A stretch of 58,869 nt of DNA from Candidatus Yanofskybacteria bacterium RIFCSPLOWO2_02_FULL_44_18 (GCA_001794755.1 MGKT01000002.1:63156-122024); one strand, 5' to 3'. Positions 7,158 through 16,948 are shown, counted from the stretch's first letter. The notes: generated from the sequence alone by a model not told the origin. Translations and numbers: made by a program.

Positions 7158-9383
7158 ATGGGTAGACACAAAAAAAGTCGAGACAGGTTTGATAAAAGAG
7201 ATTACGAAAAAAAGCCGAAATTCGACATATCGCAGGAAACCAAAAACAGCATTTGGGGCATAGCCAGTTTTATATTCTCCGTCCTCACGGTTCTCTCGTT
7301 CCTGGGCCGAGCCGGCCGGGCCGGAGATATTTTTAACCTATTCGCCCGCATGCTTTTCGGTTGGGGCTTTTTCATAATTCCGATAGCTTTTCTTCTTCTG
7401 GGCTTCTCATTCTTTAAATCAGTAACAAGAAGAATATATTTCAGCGCCGTATTCGGTACCACGTTGTTTACTCTGGCTTTCCTGGCCATTCTTTACATAT
7501 TCGGAAACGGAGATTTTTCACGCCGAATCATTCAAGGCGGATATCTCGGAGCGATACTGGGTCTGCCTCTTTTAACGTCAGTCGGGTTTACGGCGGCGAT
7601 AATAATACTTGTGGCGGCTTTGGCCGTATCGGTTCTGGTTTCTCTGGATATTTCAATTCCGAATTTGATATGGGGCAAAAAAGAGGAACTAGAGAAGGAC
7701 AAGCCGATGGAGGCTATGGTTGTGAAGAGGAACAATGAAATAGTGTCAGATAAAAGGGAAACTTCCGCCAAATCGGTTCCCGCCGCCGTACCGATTAAAA
7801 CCGATAGCGGAGAATTTGTTATCAAGAATTTAAAACATGGCAAATGGATATTGCCGCCTTTGAATTTGGTAAATGACGATCAGGAAACGGCGACGACGGG
7901 GGACATAAACGCCAACGCCCTGGTAATAAAAAGAACTCTTCAGAATTTTGGCATTGACGTCGAGATGGGGGAGGTGGCCATCGGCCCGACTGTAACCCAG
8001 TTCACGATGCGGCCGGCCGTCGGGGTAAAGCTTTCCCGAATAACGGCCCTAAATTCCGATCTTTCTTTGGCCTTGGCCTCTCATCCAATTCGTATTGAAG
8101 CGCCGATTCCAGGCAAAGCCCTTGTCGGCATTGAAGTGCCTAACAGAAAAGTGGCCATAATCGGATTGAGAAATCTTCTCGAAGAAGAAGATTTCGGCAA
8201 GTCTAAATATTTCCTACCCTTAGCCTTGGGCCGGGATGTTTCCGGTTCTCCCGTATTCGCGGGATTGGATAAAATGCCCCACCTCTTAATTGCCGGTGCC
8301 ACCGGGACGGGCAAATCGGTGATGATAAACACGATTCTGCTTTCGATGCTGTACAAACATTCTCCGGAAATGCTCAAGCTGATATTAATCGATCCGAAGC
8401 GAGTCGAGCTTTCTTTGTATAACGGAATTCCCCATTTGATAACGCCGGTTATTACCGACAACAAAAAAGTTCTGGGAGCTTTAAAATGGACGGTTAACGA
8501 AATGGAGCATCGTTACGAGCAGCTGTTAAAAGGGGGATCTAGAGATATCATGTCGTACAATACGCATATGGCTGAATCAAAAGAACCTGTTATGCCGTAT
8601 ATTATAGTGGTTATAGACGAGTTGGCGGACTTGATGGCTTCATACGGCCGGGATGTGGAGGCGGCGATTGTGCGTCTGGCCCAGATGTCTCGGGCCGTCG
8701 GCATCCACCTGATAGTCTCCACGCAAAGGCCTTCCGTCGAGGTGATAACCGGCCTCATTAAAGCCAACATCACATCTCGTATAGGGCTGCAAGTTGCCAG
8801 CCAGATTGATTCAAGAACGATATTAGACATGGCCGGAGCGGAAAAACTTTTGGGCAAAGGCGACATGCTTTTCCTGTCCGGCGACTCATCTAAACCCAGA
8901 AGATTGCAAAGCCCTCTGGTATCGGAAAAAGAAGTTAAAGATGTCGTCAAATTCCTCGCGACTCAAGCCGAGAAAGCTCAAATGCAGGAAGAAACCGGAC
9001 TATCAATTGATTTTGATGCCGGTGTTCCGTCGGGCGGAAGATTTGCAAATGAGGATGAAGATGCTGATGACGATATGTACAAAGAAGCGAAGGATGTTGT
9101 TATTCTGGCAGGCAAAGCCTCGGCATCATTGCTGCAAAGACGTTTACGCGTCGGTTACGCTCGCGCCGCGCGATTGCTGGACATACTTGAAGAAAACGGC
9201 GTCATTGGGCCTGGCGACGGAGCAAAGCCGAGGGAAGTGTATTTGAAACCGGCCGGCATAGCCGATAGCTTGCCTGAAATTGAACCATATTCGGAACCCG
9301 ATGAAATGGTCCCGGAGACAGCCTCGGCAACGATAAATTCCCCGGTTCCCAATTCCGATGATCTTGAAAAAGAAAATAAGTAG
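7158..9383 (+). CDS. ftsK: DNA translocase FtsK/SpoIIIE
   Basis: This is a septal DNA pump for chromosome segregation. Four hydrophobic membrane segments lie in the first ~170 residues, a short linker follows, then the RecA-like motor with Walker A GATGTGKS (about 382) and Walker B IIVVIDELADL. The C-terminal gamma winged helix contains RRLRVGYARAARLLD. At 741 residues it is a compact FtsK with a short linker. The gene lies 41 bp before recA. No good Shine-Dalgarno is seen before the ATG. Confidence 0.95.
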   Translation: MGRHKKSRDRFDKRDYEKKPKFDISQETKNSIWGIASFIFSVLTVLSFLGRAGRAGDIFNLFARMLFGWGFFIIPIAFLLLGFSFFKSVTRRIYFSAVFGTTLFTLAFLAILYIFGNGDFSRRIIQGGYLGAILGLPLLTSVGFTAAIIILVAALAVSVLVSLDISIPNLIWGKKEELEKDKPMEAMVVKRNNEIVSDKRETSAKSVPAAVPIKTDSGEFVIKNLKHGKWILPPLNLVNDDQETATTGDINANALVIKRTLQNFGIDVEMGEVAIGPTVTQFTMRPAVGVKLSRITALNSDLSLALASHPIRIEAPIPGKALVGIEVPNRKVAIIGLRNLLEEEDFGKSKYFLPLALGRDVSGSPVFAGLDKMPHLLIAGATGTGKSVMINTILLSMLYKHSPEMLKLILIDPKRVELSLYNGIPHLITPVITDNKKVLGALKWTVNEMEHRYEQLLKGGSRDIMSYNTHMAESKEPVMPYIIVVIDELADLMASYGRDVEAAIVRLAQMSRAVGIHLIVSTQRPSVEVITGLIKANITSRIGLQVASQIDSRTILDMAGAEKLLGKGDMLFLSGDSSKPRRLQSPLVSEKEVKDVVKFLATQAEKAQMQEETGLSIDFDAGVPSGGRFANEDEDADDDMYKEAKDVVILAGKASASLLQRRLRVGYARAARLLDILEENGVIGPGDGAKPREVYLKPAGIADSLPEIEPYSEPDEMVPETASATINSPVPNSDDLEKENK

Positions 9384-9424
9384 CGCCGCCTTGCTTTTTA
9401 AATTACGTTTTGTAAACTAGGCCC

Positions 9425-10447
9425 ATGGCAAAAAAATCTCAAACGTCCGGAAACGGAACCAGTGATTCCAAATCAAAACAAGTCGAACTGACAGTGAAAC
9501 AGCTCCAGGAAAAATACGGGGAGGGTTCGATTATGAGACTTGGGGATGTGGGAAAGGTTGATGTGGATGTCATACCCACCGGATCAATTTCCTTGGATCT
9601 TGCTTTGGGCGTCGGTGGAATACCGAGGGGGAGAGTCGTGGAAGTATACGGACCGGAGAGTTCGGGCAAAACAACGCTTTGTCTGCATATTGTGGCTGAA
9701 GCCCAAAAGATGGGCGGCGTGGCAGCGTATATAGACGCGGAACACGCGCTTGATCCCGATTATGCCAAGAAGATAGGGGTCAAAATTGAGGATCTTCTGA
9801 TTTCCCAGCCCGACACCGGAGAGCAGGCGCTGGATATATTGGAAAGTTTGGTTAAGTCCGGTAGTGTCGACGTTGTCGTTATCGACTCCGTGGCGGCTTT
9901 GACGCCAAGAGCTGAAATTGAGGGGGAAATGGATCAGCAGCATGTCGGTCTGCAGGCTCGCCTGATGTCTCATGCCTTGCGAAAACTCACAGCTATAGTC
10001 GCCAAGACCAAGACCACAGTTATTTTTATAAATCAGCTGCGCATGAAAATCGGTGTGATGTTTGGAAATCCGGAAACAACGACCGGCGGGATGGCGCTTA
10101 AATTCTATTCTTCCATTAGAATCGAAATTCGACGGGCGGCCCAGATTCAGGCGTCGGAAAAAATTGTCGGAAACAGGGTAAAGGTTAAGATTGTAAAAAA
10201 TAAAGTAGCGCCGCCGTTCAGAACGTGTGAATTTGATATCTTGTACAATGAGGGCATTTCCAGATATTCCGATGTTGTAAATTCAGGTGTTCAGTACGCG
10301 GTCTTAACCAAGGCCGGAAGCTGGTATAACTACGGAAGCCATAAATTAGGGCAAGGAATTGAAGGATCAAGGCAGTTTTTGAAAGAAAATCCCAAGATTG
10401 AAAAAGAAATTGTCGACAAGATTCGGCTGGCCGCACTGGCCCAATAA
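9425..10447 (+). CDS. recA: Recombinase RecA
   Basis: This is the homologous recombination and SOS coprotease filament protein, 340 residues. Walker A is GPESSGKTT, Walker [11 protein letters not shown], and loop L2 lies around the [10 protein letters not shown] segment. The C-terminal KIRLAALAQ end is shorter and less acidic than in E. coli. It follows ftsK closely and is probably co-transcribed. Confidence 0.97.
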   Translation: MAKKSQTSGNGTSDSKSKQVELTVKQLQEKYGEGSIMRLGDVGKVDVDVIPTGSISLDLALGVGGIPRGRVVEVYGPESSGKTTLCLHIVAEAQKMGGVAAYIDAEHALDPDYAKKIGVKIEDLLISQPDTGEQALDILESLVKSGSVDVVVIDSVAALTPRAEIEGEMDQQHVGLQARLMSHALRKLTAIVAKTKTTVIFINQLRMKIGVMFGNPETTTGGMALKFYSSIRIEIRRAAQIQASEKIVGNRVKVKIVKNKVAPPFRTCEFDILYNEGISRYSDVVNSGVQYAVLTKAGSWYNYGSHKLGQGIEGSRQFLKENPKIEKEIVDKIRLAALAQ

Positions 10448-10467
10448 TTTTTAGAATAAATAAAAAC

Positions 10468-10497
10468 CGCCCCGAGCTTTGTCGAAGGGCGATTTTT
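10468..10497. terminator. Bidirectional terminator between recA and rpsR
   Basis: CGCCC (10468-10472)/GGGCG (10487-10491) with an inner GAGC/GTCG-type extension. A T run lies on the right and A-rich sequence on the left, so it can serve both convergent genes. Confidence 0.8.
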
Positions 10498-10499
10498 GT

Positions 10500-10709
10500 T
10501 TATTTAACGGTCTGATTTCTGGTAAATGGCATGAGAGCCATGTATCTTGCGAGTTTAACCGCGTTGGCCAGTTTTCTCTGATGCTTGTCGCACAATCTGT
10601 TCCTCTTGCTGGATGCAATCTTAAACTGGGAAGTAACAAACTTCCTTAAGAATCTTGTATCTTTGTAATCGACATGATTTATTCCTTCTTGGCAAAAATG
10701 GCATTCCAT
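10500..10709 (-). CDS. rpsR: 30S ribosomal protein bS18
   Basis: 69 residues. It shows the bS18 core: an N-terminal CHFC pair, DYKDTRFLRKFV, and the basic LCDKHQRKLANAVKLARYMAL helix that binds S6 and 16S rRNA. It starts 3 bp after the ssb stop codon. It completes the rpsF-ssb-rpsR operon. Confidence 0.95.
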   Translation of the reverse strand: MECHFCQEGINHVDYKDTRFLRKFVTSQFKIASSKRNRLCDKHQRKLANAVKLARYMALMPFTRNQTVK

Positions 10710-10712
10710 ATA

Positions 10713-11216
10713 TTAAAAAGGCAAATCTTCTTCTTTTATTTTTGTTTCATCTTCCTCGACCATCATTGGCGGGTTGACCGGCTCATCGGCGTTTATTATC
10801 GGTATTTCCGGTTCTTGAGGCTTATCCGGCGCGCTGTTGAATGATTGTTTCGGCTTAATGTCGCTGATGGGTTCTTGGCTGTATCCGGCCGGTCTTGGCC
10901 CAAGCTGCAGATTTTCGGCGATGATTTCGGTAAAATATCTTTTAACATTATCGTTTCCCGTCCAGCTTCGGGTTTGAATGCGGCCTTCAATTAAAACTAA
11001 CCCACCTTTTCTCAAATATTTGGCGGCAATCTCACCGAGTCTTTGCCAGGCGATGACGGTATGATATTCGACGCTTTCCTTCCTCTGGCCACTGGCATCG
11101 TTCCATGTTCTATTTGTTGCTAATCTAAGCGTGGTAACGCTTTGTCCGGCCGGCGTGGCTCTTGTTTCCGGGTCTTGGGTTAATCTTCCGATTATATATA
11201 CTTTATTTAAATTCAT
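10713..11216 (-). CDS. ssb: Single-stranded DNA-binding protein
   Basis: 167 residues. An OB fold lies at 1-110 (start MNLNKVYIIGRL, then RTWNDASGQRKESVEYH and GGLVLIEGRIQTRSW). A flexible Pro/Glu-rich linker follows, and the acidic C-terminal tip ends KEEDLPF, the conserved docking tail for DNA repair partners. It sits between rpsF and rpsR as in most bacteria, but here 193 bp separate it from rpsF. Confidence 0.95.
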   Translation of the reverse strand: MNLNKVYIIGRLTQDPETRATPAGQSVTTLRLATNRTWNDASGQRKESVEYHTVIAWQRLGEIAAKYLRKGGLVLIEGRIQTRSWTGNDNVKRYFTEIIAENLQLGPRPAGYSQEPISDIKPKQSFNSAPDKPQEPEIPIINADEPVNPPMMVEEDETKIKEEDLPF

Positions 11217-11409
11217 ATTTTAACTTGCCGATCGCTCTGCTGTCTCGCTTCGCTCGACTAAGCAGTACGCTCTTGGCCAATTTCTTCGTTAAAGTTTTCG
11301 CTTGCTCGTCACCATATCATATATATGGTTCCTCGCATTGCTCGACTTTGCCTCGAACTTGGCCAAGTCGGCTACGTTAATATTTTATACAGTTTAGTTC
11401 TACTTAGTT
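11217..11409 (-). other. rpsF-ssb intergenic spacer, no gene
   Basis: This is an unusually long gap for this operon. It contains the imperfect inverted pair TTGGCCAA (11273)/CTTGGCCAAG (11359) and several TCGCTTCGCTCGA-like short repeats. It encodes nothing convincing. It could be a processing or attenuation element, or a small palindromic insertion. Confidence 0.4.
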
Positions 11410-11847
11410 CTACAACTTTTCGATAACATCTTCAAGTTGTTTTTCCATTTCTTTTGTTTCCTGCTCCGTCGCCTTGGGCACCGGTTTTTTATCCAATCTG
11501 TCGTGGGGCCGGTATTGTCGGGATTGGGCTTTCCTTTTGGCGGCATCGGATGGGAGCTTCAAAATCAGATATCTCATCACTTCCGGCATGAGTTTTATCT
11601 GGCCGTCGAGGGAATTGAGACCTTCGCCGTTTTGGAGAGTGAAATTGAAATATCCAAAGAAGCTGGACTGGGAATGTCCAATCGGATACGAAAGGCGAGT
11701 CTTCTCGGGTTCTTTCGTGAACGTAATTACAGCGCCAATGCCGTTTAAATCTCTCTCCAAATGTTGTCTGGCCGCTGTTAAACTCGCTTCATCCGTGTCG
11801 GGATTGATGTGATACGCGAGTTCATAATTGTGGCTTCTGTCCGCCAT
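11410..11847 (-). CDS. rpsF: 30S ribosomal protein bS6
   Basis: 145 residues. The ferredoxin-like S6 core is visible as NYELAYHINPDTDE, then KEPEKTRLSYPIGH and YLILKLPSDA. A basic then Glu-rich tail extends it beyond the usual ~100 residues. It is first gene of rpsF-ssb-rpsR, with its promoter at 11941-11969. The roughly 90-nt leader could hold the S6:S18 autoregulatory site, which I infer only from family knowledge. Confidence 0.92.
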   Translation of the reverse strand: MADRSHNYELAYHINPDTDEASLTAARQHLERDLNGIGAVITFTKEPEKTRLSYPIGHSQSSFFGYFNFTLQNGEGLNSLDGQIKLMPEVMRYLILKLPSDAAKRKAQSRQYRPHDRLDKKPVPKATEQETKEMEKQLEDVIEKL

Positions 11848-11940
11848 GCGTTAGATTGAATTTGATTTCGCCGATAGTGCGCCGGAAGCGGACTAATGGG
11901 TGCTCTGCGAATTCAAAGCAATCTTTATTTAATCTGCTGG

Positions 11941-11969
11941 ATATTATCACTATTTAATTTATCTGTCAA
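11941..11969 (-). promoter_or_regulatory. Promoter of the rpsF operon
   Basis: On the minus strand, TTGACA (11964-11969) and TAATAT (11941-11946) with a 17-bp spacer. The boxes lie about 95 bp upstream of rpsF. Confidence 0.75.
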
Positions 11970-11980
11970 CATTTTCGCTC

Positions 11981-12946
11981 TTAAATCTTAATCTCCACGA
12001 CGTCTCCTTCTTGGATGACGTAGTCGCGGCCCACCGTTTTAATCATGCCTTTCGATTTGGCATCAATCCAGCCACCGATTTCCAGAAGAGTTTTCCAGTT
12101 GATTACATCGGCCCGTATGAATAATTTTTCAAAATCAGTATGAATAGCTCGGGCGGCCTTGGGAATCAGGTCTCCGATTCGGGCTGTCCAGGCCCGGGTT
12201 TCGTCTTCGCCGGTAGTCAAGAATGTCAGCAAGCCGAGAGTATGATAGCTCTTTTTAATCAGAGCATCCAATCCGCTTTCCTTTATATTAAATTCGGCCA
12301 GATATTCTTTTTTCTCGTCCTGCGTTGACTCGGAAAGTAAAAGTTCAAATGGCGTGGAAAGAATGATGTAATCGGCGCTGCCGATTGCGGATTTTAATTT
12401 TTCATCCGGCTGCCAATTTTCCGATAGCTGTTTTTCCGAAACGTTAAAAACATATATCACTTTTTTATCCGATAACAGGTTAAGGGGCGGCAAATCCTTG
12501 CCCCTGTTTGATTTATCAGCCCGCTTTTCTTTAGATTCCAAATCCGCCAGTTCAAGCTCTGTATTTATAATTGAAATATCGTCCGTTGGGTCCACTCGGT
12601 TATGAACGTGAGTAATGCCATTATCGGGGAACACGCGGACGACATGGGCGATAGCATCCACTTCTCTGATATTCGCCAGAAATTTATTACCCAAGCCTTC
12701 TCCCTGCGACGCGCCCTTGACCAGTCCGGCAATATCAAAAAATTCAATCGTCGTATAAATCTTCCGAGCGGAATCCGAAAGCATGGCCAAGGCATCCACT
12801 CTCTCATCGGGTACGGCAACGACACCCACATTTGGCTCGATAGTGGTAAATGGATAATTCTGGATATCAACCTGCTTATTCGTGATAGCCTTAAAAAGCG
12901 TGGATTTTCCCACATTCGGCAATCCGACAATTCCGAGTTTGAGCAT
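11981..12946 (-). CDS. ychF: Redox-/ribosome-linked GTPase YchF
   Basis: Obg-family P-loop NTPase that associates with ribosomes. G1 is [10 protein letters not shown]3 DIAGLVKGA, then [16 protein letters not shown] and the adenine-specifying loop around VFNVSEK. The C-terminal TGS domain spans [15 protein letters not shown] to GDVVEIKI. At 321 residues it is about 40 shorter than E. coli YchF, with the deletion mainly in the central helical arm. Confidence 0.93.
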   Translation of the reverse strand: MLKLGIVGLPNVGKSTLFKAITNKQVDIQNYPFTTIEPNVGVVAVPDERVDALAMLSDSARKIYTTIEFFDIAGLVKGASQGEGLGNKFLANIREVDAIAHVVRVFPDNGITHVHNRVDPTDDISIINTELELADLESKEKRADKSNRGKDLPPLNLLSDKKVIYVFNVSEKQLSENWQPDEKLKSAIGSADYIILSTPFELLLSESTQDEKKEYLAEFNIKESGLDALIKKSYHTLGLLTFLTTGEDETRAWTARIGDLIPKAARAIHTDFEKLFIRADVINWKTLLEIGGWIDAKSKGMIKTVGRDYVIQEGDVVEIKI

Positions 12947-12999
12947 CTTTGGATTGTAGCAAATAGGCGCACTTTAAGCCAGTTATCAATAACGGAAGA

Positions 13000-13029
13000 T
13001 TGACAATATGTCTTGAGTGATGTTATAAT
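13000..13029 (+). promoter_or_regulatory. Promoter of the ABC exporter gene
   Basis: TTGACA (13000-13005) and TATAAT (13024-13029) with an 18-bp spacer; both boxes are exact consensus. Confidence 0.85.
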
Positions 13030-13066
13030 CATAAGTCAGGTCTTTTACAATGAGGAGGCGCAGGCG

Positions 13067-14881
13067 ATGAAATTTCATCGACAGTTTTTGCGACAGGCAT
13101 GGGCCATATTCGGGCCCCTGAAGTGGCGGATGCTACTTGTTCTGGGAGTGATCTCCCTGATTCAAGGGATGTCGTTGATCGGGCCGTATATCCAAGGCAC
13201 GATCCTCGACAACATCAGTCACGGCAAGGCGATGGCCCAGACCTACTGGCTCATTGCTCTGGCCGGAACTGTTTGGCTCGTCAGCCACTGGGTGCTCCAA
13301 TTCCCACGAGAGATGTACGAGGTGCAGAAAGTGGACTTCGACATCGACGAGCGGGCGTCGGATCAGACAATGGTGCAGATGACAAGTCTCTCAGTGGGGC
13401 AACACAATACGTTGCACTCGGGGATGAAGCAGAGCATCATCAACCGCGGCCAGACTTCTATGACGGCGTTAGTGAACATGTTCGTTTATGAGATCGTGCC
13501 AACGATCAGTCGAGCGTTCATCATGACAATGGCGATGTGCTGGCTGTCCATGGCAATGGGTCTCATCGTGTTCTCGGCGATTGCCTTATTTGTCTGGCTG
13601 ACGCTTTGGATGAACCACACTTTCAAGGGCGACCTCAAGAAGCTCGAGAAGATGTGGAATCAGGAATCCAAGTTCCGAAGCGAGATCATTCAGCACATCA
13701 GCCACGTGCTCGTAAACGCACAAGAGAAGAAAGCTCGGGCTGAAGCCGACGCCAAGTACGCGGAGACCGTGGCCTTTGCCAAACCTCTCTGGCGTCGATT
13801 CCTGGTCTTTGCCTACATGAAATCAATGGTCATTATCGTCGCGAGAGTGGCGGTCATGGCCCTTGGTGCCCACTACATTTACAGTGGCCGACACACGTTC
13901 GGTACCATCGTAGTGTTCTGGGCGTGGTCCAACAACGCGTTGGACAGTGTCTGGAATGTGGGCAGTCTGCAACGGCAGATCATCAGGATGTGGACGTCGA
14001 TCAGGCGTTACTGCGAGTTCCTGAACATGGAGACCGATGTCAAAATCATCTCCAATCCAGTCGTACTGGACCCTGTTCGGGGTCGCATCGAAGTTCGCAA
14101 CCTATCCTTCATGTACGATAGCCGTATGGCTATGTCGCAAGACGAAGAGGACGAGGAAAAGCCGAAAGAAGTCGAGAAGTCGAAGCGGCCAGCCCTCATC
14201 GATGTGTCGTTCGTCATCGAGCCCGGAGAGACAGTGGCCATCGTCGGCGAGTCTGGTTCAGGCAAAACCACACTGGCAAACATGCTGGTGCGGTCCAGTG
14301 ATCCGACATCGGGTCAGATCCTCATCGACGGGCAGGACCTTCGGGTTCTGGATCTGCGGAAGTTCAGGTCAAAGGTTGGTATCGTCGAACAAAACGTGCC
14401 ACTCTTCGACCGAAGCATTCGTGAAAACATTCTCTACGGTCTCAATGGGAAAGCCAAGGACGTGACCGAAGAGGAGTTGCAACGGATCGCTCAGATCTCG
14501 CAGATCAGCAGGTTCTCGCACAAGCTCGAAAAAGGGTTCGATACCCTGATCGGCGAGCGCGGAATCAAGCTCTCCGGCGGTGAACGCCAGCGAGTCGGGA
14601 TTGCCCGAGCACTCATCAAGGACCCCGCGATCATCATCTTCGACGAGGCGACCAGCAGTCTGGACGCCGCCGTGGAAGCCGAGATCCGGGACGCAATCAA
14701 CGAAGCGTCAAAGGGACGGACCACTGTCCTCATTGCTCACCGGTTCTCGACCATCCGATATGCCAACCGCATCATCGTGATGGAAGAAGGCCGAGTGGCT
14801 GGCGAAGGAAAGCACGAAGATCTGTACAAGTCGTGCCCGCCCTATCGTCGGCTCGTCGATCATCAGGTAGCTACGATCTGA
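13067..14881 (+). CDS. ABC transporter, fused permease-ATPase (exporter type)
   Basis: 604-residue half-transporter of the type IV exporter class, expected to work as a homodimer in the membrane. The transmembrane domain covers ~1-310 with six hydrophobic segments. A charged linker holds an acidic run DEEDEEKPKE near 365. The nucleotide-binding domain has Walker A GESGSGKTT, Q-loop, signature LSGGERQR, Walker B IIIFDEATSSLD and the H-loop histidine in AHR. I chose the ATG at 13067 because GAGGAGG lies at 13052-13058. The gene is GC-richer than ychF. It has its own promoter and terminator, so it is a self-contained unit. The substrate is unknown. Confidence 0.92.
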   Translation: MKFHRQFLRQAWAIFGPLKWRMLLVLGVISLIQGMSLIGPYIQGTILDNISHGKAMAQTYWLIALAGTVWLVSHWVLQFPREMYEVQKVDFDIDERASDQTMVQMTSLSVGQHNTLHSGMKQSIINRGQTSMTALVNMFVYEIVPTISRAFIMTMAMCWLSMAMGLIVFSAIALFVWLTLWMNHTFKGDLKKLEKMWNQESKFRSEIIQHISHVLVNAQEKKARAEADAKYAETVAFAKPLWRRFLVFAYMKSMVIIVARVAVMALGAHYIYSGRHTFGTIVVFWAWSNNALDSVWNVGSLQRQIIRMWTSIRRYCEFLNMETDVKIISNPVVLDPVRGRIEVRNLSFMYDSRMAMSQDEEDEEKPKEVEKSKRPALIDVSFVIEPGETVAIVGESGSGKTTLANMLVRSSDPTSGQILIDGQDLRVLDLRKFRSKVGIVEQNVPLFDRSIRENILYGLNGKAKDVTEEELQRIAQISQISRFSHKLEKGFDTLIGERGIKLSGGERQRVGIARALIKDPAIIIFDEATSSLDAAVEAEIRDAINEASKGRTTVLIAHRFSTIRYANRIIVMEEGRVAGEGKHEDLYKSCPPYRRLVDHQVATI

Positions 14882-14897
14882 AAGTAGAGGAAAGTAT

Positions 14898-14936
14898 GGG
14901 GGTGTCTGACCAACGCGGTCGGGCACCCTCTTTTTA
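14898..14936 (+). terminator. Terminator of the ABC exporter
   Basis: GGGGTGTC...GGCACCCTC stem with an inner GACC/GGTC and five T. It shares a run of about 29 identical bases with the terminator at 5574-5612. Confidence 0.85.
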
Positions 14937-15196
14937 ATTTTTATAAAATAGTTTACCCGACTTGTCGCTCTAATCTTTATTTATTGGAGCAGTAGAGTGA
15001 AGTATTCTACCTTGCTGGTTTCTTTCTAATATTAGTCTCTCATAGCAAGGTGGAGGAAGTTTTATCGTGAAATGAAATGGTATGTATTTAACGCTGTTAT
15101 CGCTAATGTCAGGTCGTATTGTGTTTATATCGTACCGATACTTAGTTTTGAAACAGACATATAAAAACTTAGTAAAATTATAGACTTTTAAACTCA
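14937..15196. other. Intergenic region without a recognisable gene
   Basis: AT-rich, 260 bp. Short reading frames on the minus strand have no ribosome-binding site and no recognisable product. A CAAGGTGGAGGAAG segment near 15046 is not followed by a credible ORF. I see nothing else here. Confidence 0.4.
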
Positions 15197-15284
15197 TTGA
15201 CTTTTCACTATGGCCTGATATATAATGATTGTATCACGACGAAAGAGCACTTCTGTGGGTTTCGTTCCATAGCGGTGCTTTTTC
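15197..15284 (+). ncRNA. Promoter plus terminator defining a very short transcript
   Basis: TTGACT (15197-15202) and TATAAT (15221-15226), 18 bp apart, are followed within 20 bp by a long hairpin (AGCAC 15246-15250/GTGCT 15275-15279, with the CTGTGGG/TTCCATAG inner stem) and a T run. This would make an RNA of about 50 nt that is mostly terminator. On the other strand the same hairpin terminates the NYN gene. It may be only a bidirectional terminator with a chance promoter. Confidence 0.35.
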
Positions 15285-15780
15285 ATTTTTGGTTAGTTTT
15301 ATACTCCAGTTTACTTTTAAGGTTATCCATATAATCAATCTTCTCCCGAGCTTTTTTCTGGAGCAAGATAGAGCACTTTTTCTTATGAGAAGCTAATACA
15401 ATTTTTAACTTATTTTTTGAGTAGAGATATTCAACTAAGGAATAAAAATCTCCATCACTGGTTACGATAACAGCCTTGTCATAATTTTTATATTCAATCA
15501 TCGTGTGGAGAACTAAGTCTGCGTCGACATTTCCCTTTGGTTCTCTAATTTTTGAAACAAGGATCGGTTTAAATATGAGAATATAGCCATATTCTTGAAG
15601 AGATATGTAAAGTTCTTGGTTCTCAGGAATTAAACCGATAAACAGATATGCTTTTGAAACTTTGTATTTATCATTTAAATAAACTCGAAATCTTTTGTAA
15701 TTTAGCTTCCAACCCAAACCCTGAACCCCAAGGTATAAATTCTGACCATCAATAAAAGCGTAATTATTCTCTTGTTTCAT
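15283..15780 (-). CDS. NYN-domain (PIN-like) protein
   Basis: 165 residues, LabA/NYN family, a PIN-fold ribonuclease-like domain. Acidic metal-site residues lie in AFIDGQNLY (D10 region), VDADLVLHTM and VTSDGDFYSLVEYL. The C-terminus is Lys-rich. These proteins are generally thought to cut RNA; the target here is unknown. It converges on the short transcript at 15197-15284. Confidence 0.85.
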   Translation of the reverse strand: MKQENNYAFIDGQNLYLGVQGLGWKLNYKRFRVYLNDKYKVSKAYLFIGLIPENQELYISLQEYGYILIFKPILVSKIREPKGNVDADLVLHTMIEYKNYDKAVIVTSDGDFYSLVEYLYSKNKLKIVLASHKKKCSILLQKKAREKIDYMDNLKSKLEYKTNQK

Positions 15781-15796
15781 CTGGTTTTATCGTAAC

Positions 15797-15903
15797 AAAA
15801 AGGCCATAAATAAGCTAGATTTCGGCTTGACTTTTTGTGTGAAAAGGAGTATAATTGATATGTTAAGGGTGGATAGCGATTTGGGGCTAAAAAGGCCATA
15901 AAT
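15797..15903 (+). promoter_or_regulatory. Promoter framed by a 15-bp direct repeat
   Basis: TTGACT (15827-15832) and TATAAT (15850-15855), 17-bp spacer, drive the operon at 15974. An identical 15-bp sequence AAAAAGGCCATAAAT occurs at 15797-15811 and 15889-15903, on either side of the promoter and 92 bp apart. Such spacing would suit a repressor that loops, but no regulator is identified. Confidence 0.6.
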
Positions 15904-15973
15904 CGCTGTTCACTCAGGAAAGTTCGTCGACAATCAATCATTCACTCACTCGTTCAATCAAGGAGATGCGACC

Positions 15974-16927
15974 ATGAAGATCGTGCGTGCGTTGGTGTCG
16001 GTGTTGGTGGTCATGGGGATTGCGGCGTCCGTTTCGGCGGCGCCGAAGAAGGCGTCGCGATCGCAGCAGTCGAAGCACGAGCATCGGTACAGTACGGCTG
16101 CGGATCCCCAAGGGATCGACCTCGTCAAGTATCCGAAGGACGAGAAGGCTCCCATGTCCATCAAGCGTCAGATGGAGCTCGGCCTCAAGGTCGCGCAGCT
16201 CCGCTACGATTGGTGGGGTCTCAACTGGCATCGCGAGATCGAGGGGGGCCGCTGGCTTTGGGAAAAGATCCCGGCCGGCAAGATCGTCCTCGTCGACAAG
16301 AACGGCAACCAGATCTACAAGGCGGATTGCGTGAATCGCCTTGTGTGGATGCCTCGGAACCCGTTTACGGGCCTGCCGTGTCCGAAGTGTCCACCGGTTG
16401 CCGGCGGAGGCAACGGACGTGGGGGTGCGCAGGATGGTGGGTCGGGATTCTTTCAGCGTTTGGCTGACGGAATCAAGTCGCTGGCCCTGACTCTTTTCCG
16501 AGGCTTCGGCCACGGATTGAGGGCCGTGGGTTGGATATTGGCGGCGCTCGGCGCGCTGCTGCTCAACATCTTGCCTTGGCTGCTCTTGGCTCTTGTCCTG
16601 TACTTGCTCTACCGCTTGATTCGTTGGATCGCGGAAGCGATTCGCGACTGGCGGCAGGGGCGACAGGCGCGAGTGGGCGGACAACCGGGCGGACAACCGG
16701 GCGCCCTGATTGGTCCGGCAGCGGTTCCGGCCGGTGGCGCCGGTCAAGCGGGAGCGGCGGGTGGTGCGGCACCGATTGCCGGCGGTGGTCAAGGCGCTAA
16801 TGCCGGCCGCCGGTTCGTATCGCATGATGTGGATCTTCCCGCCGAGAGGCTCCAGTATGAGGGGTACTCCCGTGTCCACATGGAATACATGGGGGACGGG
16901 ACCACATATATCCGCATGGTTCGGTAG
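15974..16927 (+). CDS. Secreted/membrane protein with Gly-rich C-terminal region
   Basis: 317 residues, unrecognised. A signal peptide (residues 1-23, cleavage after VSAA) is followed by a basic region and a soluble segment to ~150. A long hydrophobic stretch around 190-220 (GWILAALGALLLNILPWLL) is the membrane anchor. A Gly/Ala/Gln-rich low-complexity linker leads to a short C-terminal domain. AAGGAG precedes the ATG. It is the first gene of a three-gene cell-envelope block with a TPM-like and a LemA-like protein, although a terminator and a new promoter separate it from them. Confidence 0.7.
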   Translation: MKIVRALVSVLVVMGIAASVSAAPKKASRSQQSKHEHRYSTAADPQGIDLVKYPKDEKAPMSIKRQMELGLKVAQLRYDWWGLNWHREIEGGRWLWEKIPAGKIVLVDKNGNQIYKADCVNRLVWMPRNPFTGLPCPKCPPVAGGGNGRGGAQDGGSGFFQRLADGIKSLALTLFRGFGHGLRAVGWILAALGALLLNILPWLLLALVLYLLYRLIRWIAEAIRDWRQGRQARVGGQPGGQPGALIGPAAVPAGGAGQAGAAGGAAPIAGGGQGANAGRRFVSHDVDLPAERLQYEGYSRVHMEYMGDGTTYIRMVR

Positions 16928-16948
16928 ATCACTCACTCGTGGGGCAAG

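Noticed and set aside
14970-15197. 75-codon minus-strand reading frame in the 14.9-15.3 kb gap
   Set aside because: No start signals and no recognisable product; AT-rich intergenic DNA.
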